DNA from: Motiliproteus sp041586615
GTDB taxonomy: Bacteria; Pseudomonadota; Gammaproteobacteria; Pseudomonadales; Balneatricaceae
Direction of reading: 5' to 3'
Assembly: GCA_041586615.1 (NCBI GenBank)
Contig: JBFGZS010000018.1
Coordinates: 1-64,000, forward strand
DNA length: 64,000 nucleotides
A program made the translations under genes and the position numbers. The notes below the pieces were generated by a model, which worked only from the letters and a program-made list of their open reading frames with translations, did not search any database and was not told the origin of the DNA. Positions 53,055 to 61,034 of this stretch are shown here, in pieces. Each line of letters opens with the position of its first letter. The first letter of the stretch is position 1.

Positions 53055-53379
53055 GGCTCTCTCCCGGATGGTTGTGGTGTTCTATTTCTGGCAAATATGG
53101 AATTTATGTTCCAATAATACACAAAACAGAATCATCATTCCAATTATTTTTTGTTGGAATTTTGTTTTCATTCACGTTGCTCCGTTATGGAGCTTATTTT
53201 TGCGGCCTTAAAGAGGAGGTGGGTGTCGAAATGAGCGTTATGTTTTAAGTGGTAATGAAAGATAATTTCTATTTATGTGTTGAAACGGAAAAAATGTTCT
53301 ATTAGGGTGGCGATGCTGTCGGGTTCATATGCTCCCCTATGAAAGGGGCGTCTGACTTTAAAAATCGGAGAAGATAACA
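53055..53379. other. Regulatory region between gap and porin
   Basis: An AT-rich 325-bp divergent gap with no gene. It holds two inverted repeats near gap (53098-53113 and 53138-53159) and a porin leader with a small hairpin (CCCCT/AGGGG, 53334-53346) before the ribosome-binding site GGAG. Confidence 0.6.
53098..53159. promoter_or_regulatory. Paired inverted repeats upstream of the glycolytic operon
   Basis: TGGAA-N6-TTCCA at 53098-53113 and TTCCAA-N10-TTGGAA at 53138-53159, centred about 50 and 95 bp upstream of the gap ATG. The shared TTCCAA half-site and symmetry fit a dimeric repressor or activator acting on gap and possibly on the porin. The protein is unknown. Confidence 0.5.
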
Positions 53380-54339
53380 ATGGCTAAAATAAGATCTACC
53401 GTGATCGGCGTCGTAGCCGCCTGTGCGTCACTGGCGAGTGCTGCTGTTCTGGCGGGTCCTGTCAACCTGTACGGGTCTGTCGAGGTGCGCAGCGTTGATC
53501 GCGATAATACCGATCTGGATACCTTTGTTGATGCAGCCCGCTTGGGCACTAAGCAGGCGGTCAAGCTGGAGAAGTTCGACGATCTGACCGCCCGCTGGCA
53601 GCTGGAATTTGACCTGGCCAACAACGCTGGCCTGGGTACCGACGACCGTGATGTTGGCGATGTCGGTGTGCGTAAGGCGCAGATCAACTTGCAGGGTGCT
53701 TTCGGTGAGGTGATCCTCGGCCGTCAGAACAACCTGATGGCGCAGGCGAAGAAGATCGACCAGTTCAAGAACGACTCCGGATCCTTCCTGATCGGACCTG
53801 ACCGTGTCGGCAACGCCATTAGCTACGTGACCCCAAGCTACAACGGCCTGAACGGTTACATACAGATCGTCAGCGATGTCGATGCCACAGCGCCTGCCAG
53901 CGACACAGACGCCTCTACACTGGGCTTGAGCCTGGTGGGCGAGAATTATGACGTGCAGGCATCCTACTACGATGTTGATGCTGATTTTGATTCCGGTGAA
54001 CAGGAGCTGACCTCTGTCGGCGCTTCACTGGCGCTGGATCAGCTGGGGCTGTTTGCCACCTATCAGAACGAAGATGTCAGCGGTAAGGATGTCTGGGGTG
54101 TCGGCGCTTCCTACAAGCTCAACGACCTGACCCTGAAGGCGGGTTACAGCGAAACCGACAATGACGCTAATGCAGAAGGCAGTTATGTTCAGTTGTTGGC
54201 TGATTACGACCTAGGCCAGGGTGTCTCCGCCTTCGTTCAGTACATCGAGTTTGATTCCGATGCCGAAACCAACCTGGGTAAAGGCGATGCCTTATCCTTT
54301 GGTATTGCGTACAACTTTTCAACCGACATCATGATGTAA
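53380..54339 (+). CDS. Outer-membrane porin (trimeric, general porin family)
   Basis: 319 aa with signal peptide (cleavage near VLAGPVNLYG) and the gram-negative porin pattern: NLYGSVEVRS first strand, KLEKFDDLTARWQLEFDL, QINLQGAFGEVILGRQNN, then many alternating strands (YDVQASYYDVD, LGLFATYQNED, LTLKAGYSETD). The terminal residues SFGIAYNFSTDIMM lack the usual last Phe right at the end but keep an aromatic strand. Highly acidic, as in marine porins. Divergent from gap, so it may feed substrate into the glycolytic operon. Confidence 0.88.
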   Translation: MAKIRSTVIGVVAACASLASAAVLAGPVNLYGSVEVRSVDRDNTDLDTFVDAARLGTKQAVKLEKFDDLTARWQLEFDLANNAGLGTDDRDVGDVGVRKAQINLQGAFGEVILGRQNNLMAQAKKIDQFKNDSGSFLIGPDRVGNAISYVTPSYNGLNGYIQIVSDVDATAPASDTDASTLGLSLVGENYDVQASYYDVDADFDSGEQELTSVGASLALDQLGLFATYQNEDVSGKDVWGVGASYKLNDLTLKAGYSETDNDANAEGSYVQLLADYDLGQGVSAFVQYIEFDSDAETNLGKGDALSFGIAYNFSTDIMM

Positions 54340-54378
54340 CCCTTTTTGGTATGGCTGCGGCGGCAACGCCAAAGCCAT

Positions 54379-54417
54379 CACCGGGAGCGCTGGATCCCCT
54401 TCAGCAGTCTCCCGGTG
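54379..54417 (+). terminator. Hairpin after porin
   Basis: CACCGGGAG and CTCCCGGTG pair perfectly over nine bases, 40 bp after the stop. The U-run is weak (CCTTAAGTTT). Probably the porin terminator. Confidence 0.65.
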
Positions 54418-54516
54418 CCTTAAGTTTCAAGCCCAATAGGCATGCGTCCAATTATCATGATGTAAACCTTTTCGATAGGGCTGCGGCCACAACGCCAAGC
54501 CATCACCGGGCGCGCT

Positions 54517-54722
54517 GGATTTACCCGTAAGGAGCGTCAGATGCTCGGGCACCTTAGCCGGGGGGGGGGGGGGCAAACAAGCGGATCGCTCAGCAGATGA
54601 ATCTGACTGAATCGACCATCAAGTTTCATATGCGCAAACTGTTCGTCAAGACCGGCTGCCAAAATCGCGTCAGCATGGCCCTGTTGGCTGATCAGTTTCT
54701 GGATAGACCGCATCTGCGTTAA
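54517..54722 (+). pseudogene. LuxR-type HTH fragment interrupted by a 14-G tract
   Basis: FTRKERQMLGHLSRG runs into G14 (54560-54573), and the rest, ANKRIAQQMNLTESTIKFHM followed by RKLFVKTGCQNRVSMALLAD, continues in another frame to TAA at 54720-54722. Together they form a complete LuxR/FixJ HTH domain. At 14 G the frame is broken; 12 or 15 G would restore it from the ATG at 54541, which has GGAG six bases upstream. No sensor or receiver domain is left. It is either a dying remnant or a phase-variable mini-regulator. Confidence 0.7.
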
Positions 54723-54780
54723 GCCTGTTGGCGGGCGAACCGGTTGGAATCTGGTTTGGCGCGCAGGTTGCTCGAAAGTA

Positions 54781-54810
54781 AAACGCCGAAGCGAAAACTT
54801 CGGCGTTTTT
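54781..54810. terminator. Bidirectional intrinsic terminator
   Basis: AAACGCCGAAG-CGAAAA-CTTCGGCGTTT followed by two more T residues. Perfect 11-bp stem. It separates the LuxR remnant (plus strand) from the gntR end (minus strand) and can serve both. Confidence 0.88.
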
Positions 54811-54961
54811 ACCGGGAGCTTTTCTCGCGTAGGAACGGCCATGTTCTGAAAGTGTGGAAACGGCTCCATCGAACGCCGTTCGATTATGAGAGCCTTCCCT
54901 GGCTTTCACCCTTCGGGCCATCGTCGCGTTGCTCCGATATGCAAAATCGTTCCCGACGAGA

Positions 54962-55972
54962 TTACGCCAGTCGCGTAAGAAATGGCGGCAGCTTGGGTTC
55001 GGGTAGGACAGAAAGCACTTTCAAGCGCTGCAGGGTGCGAACCTTGGCGCGTTGCAGGTGGTCGCGCAGGTTCAGGGCGGCGGACTCGACGGTACCATGC
55101 AGCAGAGATTCGATGATCAGCCTGTGTTCTACCAGCATCGCCTCGTCAGTGGATAGCCGCAGGGCTTCGTGCAGGATACGGCCGATGTTCATGGGGCTTT
55201 GGCACTGCTGAATGAGGTTTTTCATCTTCTGGTTGCGCAGCCCCGCCAAGCAGTCGATGTGCAGGTCGTGCTCAATGCGCTCGATTGCGCTGCGCGGCGC
55301 GCCTCCCTTGGCATGCTGGGCAGCGCTGATGCGCTCGAGCATCGCTTCCAGAGTCGGCCGTAACAGCTCTGGTGCACTCTGGCGTAACGCCTCGGGTTCG
55401 AGCAGCGTCCGCAGTTCGTAGTCTTCGGCCACGGCTTGAGCGGTGAGGGGGCCGGTCAGCCACTGGGCGTAGGGTTCCTTTTCTACCAGGCCACGGTCGC
55501 GCAGGCGCATCAGTGCTTCGCGGCTCACGGCGCGACTCACGCACAGATGTTCGGCGGCTGCTTGTTCGTCGAGCCGGTAGTGCCCGAAGACCATGAAGGT
55601 TGACACAGAGGCCGCCAGTTCGTCGTACACCCGCTCGCCGATGGAGCGATGGTCGATAAGTTTTTGGGTGGTCTCCAGCCCTAACAACTGGCGGGTGAGC
55701 GGTACCCGATAGGGTTCGAGGTCTAACCCCTCGGGGTTGACGAGGTAGCCTCGGCCATCAAAGCGACGGATCAGCCCTTCCTCATGCAACAGGTTTAGCG
55801 CCTGGCGAACCGGAACCCGGCTGGTACCGAACAGTTGCGCCAGCGGCCCTTCAACCAATACCAGGCCGGCAGCGGCCTGGCCGGTAACAATGGTATGGCG
55901 CAACGTGCTGCGGATCATTTCGTAACGCGAGGTGGCGTATTCGTCCTGAATGGCGGGGGCGGTAGCTGACAT
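54962..55972 (-). CDS. GntR-family regulator with two winged-helix domains and an FCD-like domain
   Basis: 336 aa. First GntR-type winged helix at about 15-78 (LAQLFGTSRVPVRQALNLLH, then EGLIRRFDGRGYLV). A second one follows at about 110-172 (GERVYDELAAS, AEHLCVSRAVSREALMRLRD, GLVEKEPYAQWL). Then a helical FCD-like ligand domain (180-320: YELRTLLEPEALR, EHDLHIDCLAG). Standard FadR/FCD regulators have just one DNA-binding domain, about 230 aa in total. It is divergent from the catabolic cluster and surely regulates it; effector unknown. Iteron-like sites lie in the intergenic region. Confidence 0.85.
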   Translation of the reverse strand: MSATAPAIQDEYATSRYEMIRSTLRHTIVTGQAAAGLVLVEGPLAQLFGTSRVPVRQALNLLHEEGLIRRFDGRGYLVNPEGLDLEPYRVPLTRQLLGLETTQKLIDHRSIGERVYDELAASVSTFMVFGHYRLDEQAAAEHLCVSRAVSREALMRLRDRGLVEKEPYAQWLTGPLTAQAVAEDYELRTLLEPEALRQSAPELLRPTLEAMLERISAAQHAKGGAPRSAIERIEHDLHIDCLAGLRNQKMKNLIQQCQSPMNIGRILHEALRLSTDEAMLVEHRLIIESLLHGTVESAALNLRDHLQRAKVRTLQRLKVLSVLPEPKLPPFLTRLA

Positions 55973-56081
55973 TCCAAGGTTCCAAATCGAGTTTAGCCTC
56001 TATTCTCTCATAGCTGACTGCCCGTGCAACGTGTGGTTGCTAGCTGCAAACGCACCGTTTCGGGACTTTCGGCAAGGAAGC

Positions 56082-56174
56082 GTTACCTTTTTGCACAAAA
56101 ACAGGTCAAGGAAACGTTACCTTCTGTAACCTTTCGTTACCTTTTCACCCAATAATGAATGTTTGTGCAAAAAG
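56082..56174. promoter_or_regulatory. Iteron-like GTTACCTT repeats inside a 13-bp inverted repeat
   Basis: GTTACCTT at 56082, 56116 and 56136 and GTAACCTT at 56126; the last three are exactly 10 bp apart, one helical turn. CTTTTTGCACAAA (56087-56099) and its exact reverse complement TTTGTGCAAAAAG (56162-56174) flank them. This is a strong candidate operator for the two-winged-helix regulator, able to bind several protomers on one face of the DNA. Confidence 0.6.
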
Positions 56175-56282
56175 TACATTTGACCTTATTGTGGGCGTCG
56201 CGCGGCCTCCAGCCGCTCAGGCCAAGGTCCGGCCGGTATATCGGAGATTTTTGGGGAGGTGTGGCATGGTTTCTGCTTATAT

Positions 56283-56311
56283 AAATGTATCTTTTGTTTA
56301 AATATACATTT
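56283..56311. promoter_or_regulatory. Inverted repeat at the amidase promoter
   Basis: AAATGTAT-N13-ATACATTT, 16 bp before the amidase ATG, perfectly symmetrical and AT-rich. Its TGTAT/ATACA halves resemble the general GntR/FCD operator style. Binding here would block translation-start-proximal transcription. Confidence 0.5.
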
Positions 56312-56326
56312 TAGGAGTGCGGAACG

Positions 56327-57676
56327 ATGCCCAACGATGCCCTGGCCCTGTCCGCCGCGTACGCGACCGGTGCTGCCGATCCTGTGGAGGTGTTCGAGAC
56401 GGCGCTTAAGCGGGCGGCTAGCAGCGAAGCTATCTTTACCGCACTACTGCCTGAGCGTGGCCTGCGAGAAGCGCAGGCGTCAAGTGCCCGCTGGCGTGCC
56501 GGGCAGCCGCTATCGGTGTTCGATGGCGTGCCCCTGGCCTGGAAGGATGCATTCGATCTGAGCGGCAGCATTACCACGGCCGGCTCGGCGACGCGCCGCT
56601 CTGCCGCGCCTGCGCTAGAGGATGCGGCTCTGGTACGGGTCTTGACCCGGGCTGGCGCAGTGAATCTGGGCAAGACCAATCTCAGTGAACTGGCTTTTTC
56701 CGGGCTGGGGCTGAACCCTCATTTCGGTACCCCCTGCAGCCTGGACATTCACGGGCAGGCGCGAGCGCCTGGCGGATCGTCGTCCGGCTCGGCAATGGCG
56801 GTTGGGGCTGGCATTGTGCCCATCGCAATGGGCACTGACACAGCGGGTTCCATCCGAGTGCCGGCCGCCTTCAATGGGCTGGTAGGTTACCGCAGCAGCC
56901 GTCATCGCTACGCCCTGGACGGCGTGTATCCCCTGGCGCGAACACTCGATACTCTTGGCCCGCTGGCGCACAGCGTGCGCGATGTGATCGCCCTTAACCA
57001 GCTGCTGCTGGGTCAGGACAGCCAGCCTATGCCATCGGCTGCGCCGCTGGCAGGCCTGCGCTTGCGCGTTGACAGCGCATGCCTGGAGGACGCTCGTACC
57101 GAGCCTGCGGTTCGCGACAATCTGCTGGCCTGCCTCGAACGCCTGGCTCGCGCGGGTGCTCAGATCGAGCATCAGCCGGTGAATGCTCTGGCCGACACCC
57201 TTGCATGTATCGAAGAAAATGGCTGGCTAGGCGCCGCGGAAGCCTTTGCTCTGCACGAGGCGTTGCTCGACAGCCCGGCCGCCGCCCAGCTCGACGCCCG
57301 TGTCCGCCAGCGCCTGAATGGCGCGCGAACTTGGTCGGCCAGTCAGGTGGTTAAGCTTTACCAGTGGCGAGACATCTTGCGCCAGGCCATGCGCGCAGAG
57401 TTGGACGGTGCGCTGCTGGTCACGCCGACCGTCGCTCATGTTGCACCGTTGCTGGCCCCACTGCAGGCCGATGACACCCTGTTCGCGGCCACCAACCTGG
57501 CCACGCTGCGCCTGACCATGCCCGGCAGTTTCCTCGACATGCCTGGGGTGAGCCTGCCCAGTGGCTGTGATCGGGCAGGTCTGGCAACCGGATTGCTGCT
57601 GTCCGCGCCTTGTGGGGCAGACGAGTGGCTGCTGCGCGCAGCGCTGGCGGTCGAGGCGGTGCTGCAGTCGACCTGA
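56327..57676 (+). CDS. Amidase signature family hydrolase
   Basis: 449 aa. The Ser-cisSer-Lys triad is visible: Lys in PLAWKDAFDLSG, the Ser pair in APGGSSSGSAMAVGAG, and the nucleophile region TDTAGSIRVPAAFNGLVG. Such enzymes hydrolyse linear amides to acid plus ammonia (relatives: AtzE, GatA, indoleacetamide hydrolase). GatB and GatC are not nearby, so tRNA amidation is excluded. In this cluster it would hydrolyse the half-amide formed by the next enzyme (inference). First gene of the operon. Confidence 0.88.
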   Translation: MPNDALALSAAYATGAADPVEVFETALKRAASSEAIFTALLPERGLREAQASSARWRAGQPLSVFDGVPLAWKDAFDLSGSITTAGSATRRSAAPALEDAALVRVLTRAGAVNLGKTNLSELAFSGLGLNPHFGTPCSLDIHGQARAPGGSSSGSAMAVGAGIVPIAMGTDTAGSIRVPAAFNGLVGYRSSRHRYALDGVYPLARTLDTLGPLAHSVRDVIALNQLLLGQDSQPMPSAAPLAGLRLRVDSACLEDARTEPAVRDNLLACLERLARAGAQIEHQPVNALADTLACIEENGWLGAAEAFALHEALLDSPAAAQLDARVRQRLNGARTWSASQVVKLYQWRDILRQAMRAELDGALLVTPTVAHVAPLLAPLQADDTLFAATNLATLRLTMPGSFLDMPGVSLPSGCDRAGLATGLLLSAPCGADEWLLRAALAVEAVLQST

Positions 57677-57756
57677 TCCTTTCATTTATCAAGCGAGGGG
57701 GGAGGGCCCGGCCTTTACCTTCGGCAGATTCATCCGGGCAACGAGGCATGACAACA

Positions 57757-58638
57757 ATGGCAAAAGAAATATTCGTATCCATCGGTGTGGACGTCGACGC
57801 GGTCGCCGGCTGGCTGGGTTCCTACGGCGGTGAGGATTCACCCGACGATATCTCGCGCGGGCTTTTTGCCGGCGAAGTCGGTAGCCCGCGACTGTTGAAG
57901 CTGTTCGAACGGTATAACCTTAAGACCACGTGGTTTATCCCGGGACATTCGGTGGAAACCTTCCCCGAACAGATGAAGGCCGTGGTGGCCGCCGGGCACG
58001 AGATTGGCGTGCATGGCTACAGCCATGAAAACCCTATCGCCATGACCCCGGAACAGGAAGAGATCGTGCTGGACAAGTCCATTGCGCTGATCACCGAGCT
58101 GGCCGGCAAACCCCCCACTGGTTACGTGGCGCCCTGGTGGGAGTTCAGTCGGGTGACCAACGAACTGCTGCTCAAAAAAGGCATCAAATACGACCACAGT
58201 TTGATGCACAACGACTTCACTCCCTATTACGTGCGGGTGAAAGACAGCTGGACCAAAATCGACTACAGCCAGCACCCCGATACCTGGATGAAGCCGTTGG
58301 TGCGCGGCGAAGAAACGGATCTGATCGAAATTCCGGCGAACTGGTACCTGGATGACCTGCCGCCGATGATGTTCATCAAGAAAGCGCCCAACAGCCATGG
58401 CTTCGTCAACCCCCGCGATATCGAGACCATGTGGCGCGATCAATTCGATTGGGTCTACCGCGAAATGGATTACGCGGTCTTCCCGATCACCATTCACCCC
58501 GATGTCTCAGGTCGGCCGCAAGTGCTGCTGATGCTTGAGCGTCTGATCGAACACATGCGCAGTCACGAGGGCGTGCGTTTCGTAACCATGGATGAAATAG
58601 CGGACGATTTCATTAATCGGAATCCACGAAAAAAATAA
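57757..58638 (+). CDS. Polysaccharide-deacetylase-fold hydrolase (PuuE/cyclic-imide-hydrolase-like)
   Basis: About 293 aa from ATG 57757 (GAGG about ten bases upstream); an ATG three codons earlier is possible. NodB fold: the acid pair in SIGVDVDAVAG, metal His pair in IGVHGYSHENP, APWWEFS, and FPITIHPDVSGRP near the C-terminus. The VD.DA and IHPD.SGRP forms belong to the intracellular subgroup with PuuE allantoinase and PgdA-like enzymes rather than to chitin deacetylases, and there is no signal peptide. I recall a bacterial cyclic imide hydrolase of this subgroup but cannot check it. The likely role is opening a cyclic amide/imide ring. Confidence 0.8.
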   Translation: MAKEIFVSIGVDVDAVAGWLGSYGGEDSPDDISRGLFAGEVGSPRLLKLFERYNLKTTWFIPGHSVETFPEQMKAVVAAGHEIGVHGYSHENPIAMTPEQEEIVLDKSIALITELAGKPPTGYVAPWWEFSRVTNELLLKKGIKYDHSLMHNDFTPYYVRVKDSWTKIDYSQHPDTWMKPLVRGEETDLIEIPANWYLDDLPPMMFIKKAPNSHGFVNPRDIETMWRDQFDWVYREMDYAVFPITIHPDVSGRPQVLLMLERLIEHMRSHEGVRFVTMDEIADDFINRNPRKK

Positions 58639-58687
58639 CGACGGATGGGTCAATCGTTTCCGTAAATCTTCAATTGGGACTCAATAT

Positions 58688-60031
58688 ATGACTACGTCAA
58701 CAGTAACTGCAGCGCCGGACAACAGGGTGCCTGTCGAGAAAATAGCGCCCTGGGATGTTGAAATCACTCAGGGTCAGATCCTTTACGCTTCACTGACCTG
58801 TTTCATCGCGTGGGTGGCGTCGGTATACGACTACACCCTGTTCGGCACCTTGCTGCCGGTTATCGCTGAAGACTTCGGATGGACCACGGCCCAGGCGACC
58901 GCAGTCAATACCTGGGCCACCATCGGCGTGTTCGCCATATCACTGGTTGTTGGCACGATTCTCGACCGTTTTGGGCGCAAAAACGCGCTCATTCTGTTGG
59001 TGATCGGTGGCGCGATCAGCTCCGGGCTATCCGGGATCGCGATCGGTGTTGCTTCCATGGTGATTATCCGCTCCTTTTCCGGCTTTGCCGTTTCAGAAGA
59101 GGTGGTCAATGCCGTCTACCTGAACGAGATCTATAAAAAAGCCCGGCGTCGCGGCCTGATGTTTAGTCTGGTGCAGAGCGGCTGGCCGGTGGGCGCCCTG
59201 CTGGCGGCTTTCATGGTCTCTTGGCTGCTGCCGACGATCGGCTGGCGCGGAAGTTTCTTCGTTGCAGCCTGCGCTTCAATCATCGTCATCGTCATGGCGA
59301 TGAAGTTGCCCGAGTCTCCGCTATTCGCGGCCATGAAAGAAGTGGAGCGGCGCCGTAAGGCCGGCGACATCAATGGCGCCAAACAGTTGGCCGCGCAGCA
59401 TGATATTGAGGTTGATCACGGTCATGACGTGGGCCTTAAGGGTGTCTTTACCCCCGAATTGCGCAAGCACACCATCTCGCTTTCTCTGGTCTGGCTGCTC
59501 AGCTGGATGGCGATTCAGGTCTTTGCCGTGCTCGGTACAACGGTACTGGTCGAAGCGAAGTCGGTCACCTTCGAGAATTCCTTGCAGGTACTGATCCTGG
59601 CCAATGCCATTGGCTTCATCGGCTACCTGTCCCACGGCTGGCTCGGTGATCGGATCGGGCGACGTAACACTGTTTTGATCGGCTTCGTCCTCGGCGGTAT
59701 TTCAAGCATCCTGATGCTGATCGGTCCCAGCTCAGCGACGTTTGTGTATTCGATGTATGCACTCACGCTGTTTTTCCTGCTGGGCCCCTTCGCAGCCATG
59801 CTTTTCTATATGGGCGAGTCATTTCCGCCGCAGGTCAGGGGGATGGGCGCCAACGTCGCTCATGTCATGGCGCCGATTGGTGCGATTCTTGGCTCAGGTG
59901 CCATATCGATCCTGCTGACGATGGGTGTTCCCATGGGTACGACCGCCATCATTGCTGGATCGGTACCTCTACTCGTCAGTGGTCTGCTGATGTTCGGTAC
60001 CCGCCACGTCGACCATAAAGCCACGAACTGA
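58688..60031 (+). CDS. MFS transporter, metabolite:H+ symporter type
   Basis: 447 aa with twelve predicted helices. Motif A DRFGRKNALIL between TM2 and TM3, the repeat in the second half (GDRIGRRNTVL), and the PESPLF end of TM6 place it in the sugar/organic-acid MFS group (AAHS/MHS-like). It probably imports a carboxylate or the cluster's substrate. 49 bp after the hydrolase gene. Confidence 0.9.
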   Translation: MTTSTVTAAPDNRVPVEKIAPWDVEITQGQILYASLTCFIAWVASVYDYTLFGTLLPVIAEDFGWTTAQATAVNTWATIGVFAISLVVGTILDRFGRKNALILLVIGGAISSGLSGIAIGVASMVIIRSFSGFAVSEEVVNAVYLNEIYKKARRRGLMFSLVQSGWPVGALLAAFMVSWLLPTIGWRGSFFVAACASIIVIVMAMKLPESPLFAAMKEVERRRKAGDINGAKQLAAQHDIEVDHGHDVGLKGVFTPELRKHTISLSLVWLLSWMAIQVFAVLGTTVLVEAKSVTFENSLQVLILANAIGFIGYLSHGWLGDRIGRRNTVLIGFVLGGISSILMLIGPSSATFVYSMYALTLFFLLGPFAAMLFYMGESFPPQVRGMGANVAHVMAPIGAILGSGAISILLTMGVPMGTTAIIAGSVPLLVSGLLMFGTRHVDHKATN

Positions 60032-60048
60032 TACGGAGAGCCGATTCA

Positions 60049-60837
60049 ATGGAAGCACTCAAAAGAGATGATGGTCTGGCGGGAAAAGTCGCCATCATAT
60101 CGGGAGCAGCCAGCGGCATCGGACGCGCCCTCGCCATTAGCTACGCTAAGGCAGGGGTCAGGGTCGTCGCTGGTTATTACCCGGATGATCCCCATGACGT
60201 GCAGGAGACCTTGGATGAGGTTCTGGCTGCCGGCGGTGAAGGTATCGCTTTCGCGCTGGACGTTAGAAGCGAGGCACAGTGCGACGAATTGGCTGCCACC
60301 GCGATCAGGGAGTTTGGGCGGCTCGATATCGTTGTCGCGGGCGCCGGCGTTCTGCGTCACGCCTCTATAGAGTATATGACCGATAACGCCTGGAACGATA
60401 TGTTGTCTGTGGACCTGTCCGGAGTCATGCGCATCTTTCGTGCCGGTGCACGTTATATCAAGCAGAGCGGTTCGATGATCGCTATTTCCTCCATCGCGGG
60501 CGGCGTTTACGGCTGGGATCACCATGCGCACTATGCCGCCGCGAAAAGCGGTGTACTGGGGCTTGTGCGCTCCCTTGCCGTTGAGTTGTCCCCCCGTCAC
60601 ATCCGGGTGAACACCATTATTCCGGGTTTGATCGAAACACCACAGTCTCTTGATCCGGTCAATTCACTCGGGCCTGACGGACTTAAGGCCGCGGCAGGCT
60701 ATATCCCCATGGGGCGCGTGGGTCGTGCTGACGAGGTGGCACGGGTCGCCCGTTTTCTGAGCGGTGATGATTCGTCTTACATCACAGGCCAGGAGCTGGT
60801 CGTCGATGGTGGTTTGACGGTGCGCTGGCCGGGCTGA
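60049..60837 (+). CDS. Short-chain dehydrogenase/reductase (first of two)
   Basis: 262 aa classical SDR with cofactor loop SGAASGIGRALA, VAGAGVL (NNAG variant), catalytic Ser (AISSIAGG) and YAAAKSG (Tyr and Lys), and C-terminal ITGQELVVDGG. Oxidises or reduces an alcohol/carbonyl. Variant NNAG reads VAGAG. 17 bp after the MFS gene, so in the same operon. Substrate unknown. Confidence 0.88.
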   Translation: MEALKRDDGLAGKVAIISGAASGIGRALAISYAKAGVRVVAGYYPDDPHDVQETLDEVLAAGGEGIAFALDVRSEAQCDELAATAIREFGRLDIVVAGAGVLRHASIEYMTDNAWNDMLSVDLSGVMRIFRAGARYIKQSGSMIAISSIAGGVYGWDHHAHYAAAKSGVLGLVRSLAVELSPRHIRVNTIIPGLIETPQSLDPVNSLGPDGLKAAAGYIPMGRVGRADEVARVARFLSGDDSSYITGQELVVDGGLTVRWPG

Positions 60838-61034
60838 AAAAAAGCCGGGGAGGTTGCGCCGACAGCGTTGCTGCAGGTGTCCTCCCCGAATAGAGGTGTT
60901 CTAAGCCAGCAGGCGATACCGGCCGTGCTCGGGACAAGCGCTTGTCTGGATCGATAGATTCGGGCGAGCACGGTCGCGAGTCGCAGGCTGATTAGCCCAG
61001 AACACCATAATAATCATTGCGTGGAGGACATAAC

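Larger units (their letters stand above)
54340..54961. other. Region after porin with duplicated segment and LuxR remnant
   Basis: The 80 bp after the porin (from ATCATGATGTAA) recur imperfectly at about 54455-54520: ATCATGATGTAAACC..., GGGCTGCGGCCACAACGCCA and CCATCACCGGGCGCGCTGGA mirror the first set. So the porin stop region and its downstream hairpin were duplicated. The LuxR HTH fragment follows the second copy. Confidence 0.7.
55973..56326. other. Control region between gntR and the amidase gene
   Basis: 354 bp without genes. It carries four GTTACCTT-type direct repeats, a 13-bp inverted pair around them and an AAATGTAT/ATACATTT inverted repeat immediately before the amidase start (listed separately). 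The amidase ribosome-binding site is AGGAG. Confidence 0.6.

Noticed and set aside
52185..53117. 310-codon plus-strand frame opposite gap
   Set aside because: Antisense to gap; no motifs, His/Gly/Val-rich mirror composition.
56327..57676. GatA subunit of the tRNA amidotransferase
   Set aside because: The amidase signature is shared, but gatB/gatC are absent and the context is catabolic.
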